Assembly (NCBI GenBank): GCA_044432945.1
Contig: JAWXUD010000003.1
Location: forward strand, 11,500 to 75,499
Direction of reading: 5' to 3'
Source of the DNA: JAWXUD01 sp044432945
Lineage (GTDB): Bacteria > Cyanobacteriota > Vampirovibrionia > Gastranaerophilales > Gastranaerophilaceae
Length of the DNA stretch: 64,000 nt
The notes beneath the pieces are model-generated. The model did not search any database and was not told where the DNA came from. It saw only the letters and a program-made list of their open reading frames with translations. This document shows positions 60,080-64,000 of the stretch, one piece after another. Position 1 is the first letter of the stretch. Each line of letters starts with the position of its first letter. A program made the position numbers and the translations under genes.

Positions 60080-60637
60080 ATGACAAAAACAATTAGTTTA
60101 AAAGAAAAATATCAAACAGAAATCAAACAAGCAATGAAAGAAAAGTTTGGTTATACTAACGACCATCAAATTCCAAAACTACACAAAATAGTTTTGAACA
60201 TGGGTGTTGGTGAAGCTTGTCACAACTCAAAAATAGCTGAAGTTATTGAAGGTCAATTGACAAAAATAGCTGGTCAAAAATGTGTTGTTACAAAAGCTAA
60301 AAAATCAATCGCTTCTTACAAATTGAGAGAAGGAATGCCGGTAGGTGCTATGGTTACTTTGCGTGGCGATAGAATGTATGATTTCTTACAAAAGCTTAAC
60401 TGTGCAGTTCTTCCACGTATCCGTGACTTCCGTGGCATTAGCCCAAAAAGTTTCGATGGACGTGGTAACTATACATTAGGTTTGAAAGAACAATCATTAT
60501 TCCCTGAAATCACTTATGAAGAAGTTGATTTGGTAAAAGGTATGAACGTTTCTGTAATTACGACTGCTGAAACTGATGATGAAGCAAGAGAATTATTGAG
60601 ATTATGTGGAATGCCTTTCAAAGGAATGAACAAATAA
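60080..60637 (+). CDS. rplE: 50S ribosomal protein L5
   Basis: 5S rRNA-binding protein. 185 aa with [52 protein letters not shown] and [29 protein letters not shown]. 56 nt before rpsN. Confidence 0.98.
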   Translation: MTKTISLKEKYQTEIKQAMKEKFGYTNDHQIPKLHKIVLNMGVGEACHNSKIAEVIEGQLTKIAGQKCVVTKAKKSIASYKLREGMPVGAMVTLRGDRMYDFLQKLNCAVLPRIRDFRGISPKSFDGRGNYTLGLKEQSLFPEITYEEVDLVKGMNVSVITTAETDDEARELLRLCGMPFKGMNK

Positions 60638-60693
60638 GTTTTATAAACGTCTAGTTTATAAGTACAAAACGTAAAACGAAAAAGGAGAATTTC

Positions 60694-60900
60694 ATGGCTA
60701 AAAAGGCGATGATGGACAAAGAACTAAAAAGAGCAAAATTAGCTGCTGCTGGTAAATATCCAGTTGTTAGACTACACAACAGATGTAGTATTTGTGGACG
60801 TCCTCACGGATTTCACAGAGATTTTGGTCTTTGCAGAATTTGTTTAAGACAAATGGCACATCGTGGTTTATTACCAGGTGTAACTAAAGCTAGTTGGTAA
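60694..60900 (+). CDS. rpsN: 30S ribosomal protein S14, zinc-binding type
   Basis: Small-subunit head protein. 68 aa with four cysteines in [20 protein letters not shown] (Cys31, 34, 47, 50), the C+ (zinc) form, and [18 protein letters not shown]. The gene sits between rplE and rpsH, as in most bacteria but unlike typical cyanobacteria. A 164-nt spacer follows. Confidence 0.97.
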   Translation: MAKKAMMDKELKRAKLAAAGKYPVVRLHNRCSICGRPHGFHRDFGLCRICLRQMAHRGLLPGVTKASW

Positions 60901-61064
60901 TTCAAATAAGTTTATAAGTAGAAATATAAATAGACTTTTTTGACTTGCTAAACTGCTATTGAGTGATATAGGTGAAGAATGAATAACTTCAAAATTCAAA
61001 CCGTATCAAAAATTGTAAGTAGCGTCGATAGTTATATCGACATAAGTTAAAAAGGAAAACGCAA
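60901..61064 (+). other. 164-nt spacer between rpsN and rpsH with hairpin at the RBS
   Basis: No gene seen. GTCGATA-GTTA-TATCGAC (61024-61041) is a perfect 7-bp stem that ends 11 nt before AAAAAGGA, the rpsH ribosome-binding site. S8 is a known autoregulator in other bacteria, so this is a place to look for a control element. Confidence 0.4.
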
Positions 61065-61460
61065 ATGTATACAGATCCTATAGCAGATATGCTAACAAGA
61101 ATTAGAAACGCAAGTATGGTTTCTCACGTATCAGTTGAAATGCCATCTTCTAAATTAAAAGTTGAGTTAGCTAAACTTTTAAAATCAGAAGGTTTCATAA
61201 CTGAATATAGCGAAAAAGAAGTTGGAAAATTTAAAGTTTTAGAAATCACTTTGAAATATGATGAAAAAAATAAGCCAGTTATTTCTAAATTAAAAAGAGT
61301 TTCAACACCAGGTTTGAGAACTTACAGTAAAGCAAAAAATATCGCTCCAGTTTTGGGTGGTATGGGTATCGCTATTATTTCAACAAGCAAAGGTCTTTTA
61401 ACTGACCGTAAAGCTCGTAAAGAAAATATTGGTGGCGAAATTCTTTGCTACGTATATTAA
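61065..61460 (+). CDS. rpsH: 30S ribosomal protein S8
   Basis: 16S rRNA binder and, in E. coli, the spc operon repressor. 131 aa with YTDPIADMLTRIRNASMV, MPSSKLKVELAKLLKSEGFI, RVSTPGLRTYSK and GMGIAIISTSKGLLTDR. A terminator-like hairpin follows 9 nt later. Confidence 0.98.
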   Translation: MYTDPIADMLTRIRNASMVSHVSVEMPSSKLKVELAKLLKSEGFITEYSEKEVGKFKVLEITLKYDEKNKPVISKLKRVSTPGLRTYSKAKNIAPVLGGMGIAIISTSKGLLTDRKARKENIGGEILCYVY

Positions 61461-61469
61461 TAAGAATTT

Positions 61470-61500
61470 AAGTCGAGGATAAATCCTCGACTTATTTTAT
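61470..61500 (+). terminator. Terminator-like hairpin between rpsH and rplF
   Basis: AAGTCGAGGAT (61470-61480) and ATCCTCGACTT (61483-61493) are exact complements with a 2-nt loop, then ATTTTAT. In the middle of the cluster it may attenuate, terminate or mark an RNA end. A weak promoter-like TTGGTA-17-TATGAA lies just downstream, before rplF. Confidence 0.65.
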
Positions 61501-61563
61501 AATAATCAAGTGTAATTGGTAGAAAAACTTGATTTTTGTATGAATACCAAAAGGAGAAAAATT

Positions 61564-62103
61564 ATGTCACGTATAGGAAAATTACCTATTGAAATTCCTC
61601 AAGGAGTTGAAGTAAAAATTGATGGACAAACTATTACAGTTAAAGGATCATTAGGTACTGAATCAGTAACTGTTCGTTCAGAAGTAACAATGAAAATTGA
61701 AGAAAACCAAATCATTTTGACACCAATTAATGAATCAAGACAAGCTGGTGCTTTGCACGGTTTGTTTAGAACATTAGTTGCTAACGCTGTATTAGGTGTA
61801 AGCAAAGGGTTTGAGAAAAAATTAGAAATCCACGGTGTTGGTTACCGTGCGACTATGGAAGGTACATCGCTTAATTTATTGTTAGGTTATTCACACAAAG
61901 TTTTAGTTACACCTCCAGCAGGAATTACTCTTTCTGTTGAAGCTAACACTAAACTTTCTGTAAAAGGTTCTAACAAACAAACAGTTGGTGATGTTGCAGC
62001 TGAAATTCGTGGAAAACGTCCACCTGAAGTTTACAAAGGTAAAGGGGTTAGATACGAAGGCGAAGTTATCAGACGTAAAGCTGGTAAAGCTGGTAAAAAA
62101 TAA
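61564..62103 (+). CDS. rplF: 50S ribosomal protein L6
   Basis: Binds 23S rRNA near the sarcin-ricin loop. 179 aa with SRIGKLPIEIPQGVEVKI, GALHGLFRTLVANAV, KKLEIHGVGYRATMEG and the C-terminal GKRPPEVYKGKGVRYEGE. SD AAGGAGAAAA precedes the ATG at 61564. Confidence 0.98.
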   Translation: MSRIGKLPIEIPQGVEVKIDGQTITVKGSLGTESVTVRSEVTMKIEENQIILTPINESRQAGALHGLFRTLVANAVLGVSKGFEKKLEIHGVGYRATMEGTSLNLLLGYSHKVLVTPPAGITLSVEANTKLSVKGSNKQTVGDVAAEIRGKRPPEVYKGKGVRYEGEVIRRKAGKAGKK

Positions 62104-62266
62104 CGATAGCAAGCAGAGGCTGTAGCGTTTGTTTAGGCAAATGATTATGCGGTTTGATGCGAGTTATAGAGGAGGTTAAACCTCTAAATTATGAAACTAC
62201 ATGCCCATATAAACTCTTAAATTGGTTATTTAAGCAGGTTTGGGTAAACGAAAGGAAAATAAAACA
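62104..62266 (+). other. 163-nt spacer between rplF and rplR
   Basis: No gene is supported. It has AGAGG...CCTCT arms around an AGGAGG stretch, followed after 14 nt by a 9-codon mini-ORF (from an ATG near 62191) that is too distant from the SD to be convincing as a leader peptide. Confidence 0.35.
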
Positions 62267-62635
62267 ATGATTAAACAAGAAATTAGAAAACCAAGAGTAC
62301 AAAAAAGACATCAAACTATCAGATTAAAAGTTTCTGGAACAGCTGAGTTTCCTAGATTAGCAGTTTATAGAAGTACAAAACATATTTATGCTCAATTAAT
62401 TGATGACGTAAATGGTGTTACAATCGCTTCTTGCTCATCTAATGACAAAGATATGAAAGAAAAATTAGCTCATGGTGGTAATATTGAAGCTGCTAAATTA
62501 GTTGGTGAAGAGATTGCTTTAAAAGCTAAAAAAGCTGGTGTTGAGTGTGTTATATTTGATCGTGGTGGGTTCTTATATCACGGTCGTGTAGCGGCTTTGG
62601 CTGATGCGGCTAGAGATGCTGGTTTAATATTCTAA
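62267..62635 (+). CDS. rplR: 50S ribosomal protein L18
   Basis: 5S rRNA-binding protein. 122 aa with [53 protein letters not shown] and [20 protein letters not shown]. The ATG at 62267 has AAAGGAAAA upstream, after a 163-nt spacer. It is the last gene of the cluster here. Confidence 0.98.
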   Translation: MIKQEIRKPRVQKRHQTIRLKVSGTAEFPRLAVYRSTKHIYAQLIDDVNGVTIASCSSNDKDMKEKLAHGGNIEAAKLVGEEIALKAKKAGVECVIFDRGGFLYHGRVAALADAARDAGLIF

Positions 62636-62652
62636 TTAAATATTGTATCGAC

Positions 62653-62712
62653 AAATAACAAATAATCGGGCTTTTGATTTTATCAAAAGCCCGATTATTT
62701 GTTATTTTGTAA
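62653..62712 (+). terminator. Strong terminator ending the ribosomal cluster after rplR
   Basis: A 26-bp perfect stem: AAATAACAAATAATCGGGCT... (62653-62678) and its complement (62682-62707) with a TTT loop, then TGT. It lies 17 nt after the rplR stop. Its symmetry also suits the minus-strand XRE gene that converges on it from 62742. Confidence 0.95.
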
Positions 62713-62741
62713 AGTTATTACTATAAAGTTATGTAGAATTT

Positions 62742-63065
62742 TTAAATATTATTTTCTATTATCTTTAAAAAATTATATATTATTTTTATTAGTTTAGGTT
62801 TTTTATCAAAAATATCGTTAATTTCTTTGCTCATAGTTTCATTTGAAATATCGTTGAAATAATAAAATTCCCAGGTATGAGCATTTAATGCTTTTGATAA
62901 TTTTTGAAGGGTGTCAATTGATGGGGCGAATTTACCTCGTTCAAGATTGCTAAGATTTGGGACTTCGATTTCTATCATTTCAGCCAATTGTTCTTGCGTG
63001 AAGCCTTTATTTTTTCTTATTTGTTTTATTTTTTCACCAATTTGTTTTTTTAATTCCAAAGCCAA
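62742..63065 (-). CDS. XRE-family HTH regulator
   Basis: A 107-aa repressor-like protein. A textbook Cro/CI HTH spans residues 10-65: IKQIRKNKGFTQEQLAEMIE, VPNLSNLERGKFAPSIDTLQ and KLSKALNAHTWEFYYF. The C-terminal part is helical and basic. The first codon is a TTG at 63065; a second TTG at 63059 has better spacing (7 nt) from AGGAG. It diverges from the pilin gene at 63.2 kb and may control it. Confidence 0.85.
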   Translation of the reverse strand: MALELKKQIGEKIKQIRKNKGFTQEQLAEMIEIEVPNLSNLERGKFAPSIDTLQKLSKALNAHTWEFYYFNDISNETMSKEINDIFDKKPKLIKIIYNFLKIIENNI

Positions 63066-63132
63066 TCTCCTATTTTATTTATTATATGTATATAAAAAAA
63101 TTAAAAAATAATATTGAACATTATATTTTGGC

Positions 63133-63161
63133 TTGACAATTATTGTTGTATATGATATTTT
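63133..63161 (+). promoter_or_regulatory. Promoter and structured leader of the second pilin gene
   Basis: TTGACA (63133-63138), 17-nt spacer, TATTTT (63156-63161). The transcript would have a leader of about 66 nt containing AGCATTAAT (63171-63179) and ATTAATGCT (63192-63200) as exact hairpin arms before the SD TAAGGAC. Confidence 0.6.
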
Positions 63162-63233
63162 ATAACTCGTAGCATTAATATCTGTCGATTAATTAATGCT
63201 AAGTGTTAATAATTATGTAAGGACGGGCAATTT

Positions 63234-64000
63234 ATGAATATTCAAAGAGGTTTTACGTTAGCGGAAGTACTTATCACCCTTGGCATCATCGGGGTTGTAT
63301 CGGCTATGACGTTGTCGAGTTTGGTAAGCAACTATCAGTATAAAGCTTTGGATACTAAAAAAACTTTGTTTGAAAATCGTCTAGAAGAAGCTATGAATCA
63401 GATGAGATTTCATGAGAAATTAACGGGTTATGACGATGCTGAAGGTTTTGTAGCAGAATTAGGAAAATATTTAAAAATTAATGAAACTTGTGATGTTTCA
63501 GATATGAGTGATTGCTTTCCTAGTATTACAATAAACTCTTGCGATAATGAAGTTGATACCGAAAAACTAACTTATGGTACTGATTTTACAAATGCTGATG
63601 GGGATAATGATTTTTCATCAGAGAATATTGGGGTTGTTTTCGCTGATGGGACTAAGGCTATTGTAAATTATGATCTAAACTGTGAATGGCTAAACCCATA
63701 TGATGGTGGAGCAAATCGTAGTGAAGCAACTCAATGCGTTGCGATGATTGCTGATGTTAGTGGCAATAGTGGTAAAAACACAGTTGGTAGTGATATAGTA
63801 GCGGTCAATACATTTTTAGGTGTGTATGTTGGTGATGTATGTTGGGATTTATACGATACATCATATACAACAGCTAACACTTGCGATGGAAATAATCAAT
63901 ATGATTCTGACTGTACAACAAGTAGCGGCTGTAGTTATTGTTCATCAAACAACTGGGCTGGAGCTTTAGAGGCGTGCGATTTAGCTGGCAAAAGATTGCC
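63234..64000 (+). CDS. Prepilin-type protein (partial, 3' end off window)
   Basis: Type IV pilin-like protein with a short, regular leader: NIQRGFTLAEVLITLGIIGV, Gly before the cleavage, Phe at +1 and Glu at +5. It is a paralogue of the pilin at 39.8 kb: both continue with EEAMNQMRFHEKLTGY and contain CEWLxPY, GANRSEA and NSGKNT, and WAGAxxAC. Cys-rich middle (CTTSSGCSYCSS). The visible end, WAGALEACDLAGKRLP, resembles the start of FGE-like/DUF1566-type domains found on adhesive pilins. SD AAGGACGGG precedes the ATG at 63234. Confidence 0.85.
   Translation, partial: MNIQRGFTLAEVLITLGIIGVVSAMTLSSLVSNYQYKALDTKKTLFENRLEEAMNQMRFHEKLTGYDDAEGFVAELGKYLKINETCDVSDMSDCFPSITINSCDNEVDTEKLTYGTDFTNADGDNDFSSENIGVVFADGTKAIVNYDLNCEWLNPYDGGANRSEATQCVAMIADVSGNSGKNTVGSDIVAVNTFLGVYVGDVCWDLYDTSYTTANTCDGNNQYDSDCTTSSGCSYCSSNNWAGALEACDLAGKRL

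Noticed and set aside
62191..62220. Nine-codon leader peptide before rplR
   Set aside because: The AGGAGG stretch is 14 nt or more from the ATG and lies in a stem; there is no attenuator-like hairpin pair tied to it.

Overview
The window is one contiguous stretch of a low-GC, gene-dense bacterial chromosome. Several traits point to a gut non-photosynthetic relative of cyanobacteria (Gastranaerophilales / 'Melainabacteria'-like). They are many prepilin-type proteins with an FTLAEVLITLG leader, a PPi-dependent phosphofructokinase, a cyanobacterial-type DprA-like SLOG protein, and proteins with an Asn/Thr-rich start followed by a short F-x-G motif. LpxA, a KdsC-like phosphatase and an outer-membrane-barrel-like protein indicate a Gram-negative envelope. 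The assignment rests on gene content only. TTG and GTG starts are common (nadA, murC, lysC, a TPR gene, pilO, ftsB).

Layout. 1-8 kb: partial RpoD-like sigma factor, rlmB and nadA on the minus strand; a type IV pilus PilM/PilN-like fusion and PilO on the plus strand; then a minus-strand block with a radical SAM/SPASM protein, ComF and an orphan histidine kinase. 8-13.5 kb: KdsC-like phosphatase, TPR protein, aspartate kinase, HxlR regulator, C-N hydrolase and biotin synthase. 13.5-20.7 kb: a ribbon-helix-helix-like gene divergent from a tiny hydrophobic ORF, then ispF, HAD, NUDIX, HEAT-like and DprA-like genes, and the PcrA/UvrD helicase. 20.7-29.1 kb: nadE, the division/peptidoglycan cluster murC-murB-ddl-ftsQ, and leuS.

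29.2-34.7 kb is the most accessory-looking part. It holds two tandem small HTH-like paralogues, about 900 bp of nested dispersed repeats, PPi-PFK, a HigB/HigA-type toxin-antitoxin pair with a second antitoxin paralogue on its other side, and a calpain-like cysteine peptidase behind a perfect 10-bp inverted repeat. 34.7-51.5 kb mixes housekeeping genes (M29 aminopeptidase, lpxA, U32 hydroxylase family, yqeG, cdd, ctpA, ftsB) with lineage-specific proteins: a helical FTG-motif protein, a predicted papain-like protein, a secreted HEXXH protein, and a pilin whose 5' end is built from a dispersed repeat.

51.6-62.7 kb: gltX, then the S10/spc ribosomal protein cluster from rpsJ to rplR. This cluster has a consensus promoter, unusually long and partly structured spacers, a terminator-like hairpin between rpsH and rplF, and a very strong terminator after rplR. 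The usual rpsE-rpmD-rplO-secY genes do not follow. Instead there is an XRE regulator and a second pilin cut by the window end.

The most notable points are the two predicted cysteine-peptidase-fold proteins, the repeat translated into (or just upstream of) a prepilin leader, a recurring promoter layout with the -10 box 6-7 nt before the start codon (apparently leaderless mRNAs) in small or accessory genes, and the structured spacers of the ribosomal cluster. No rRNA, tRNA, CRISPR array, transposase or replication origin was recognised.
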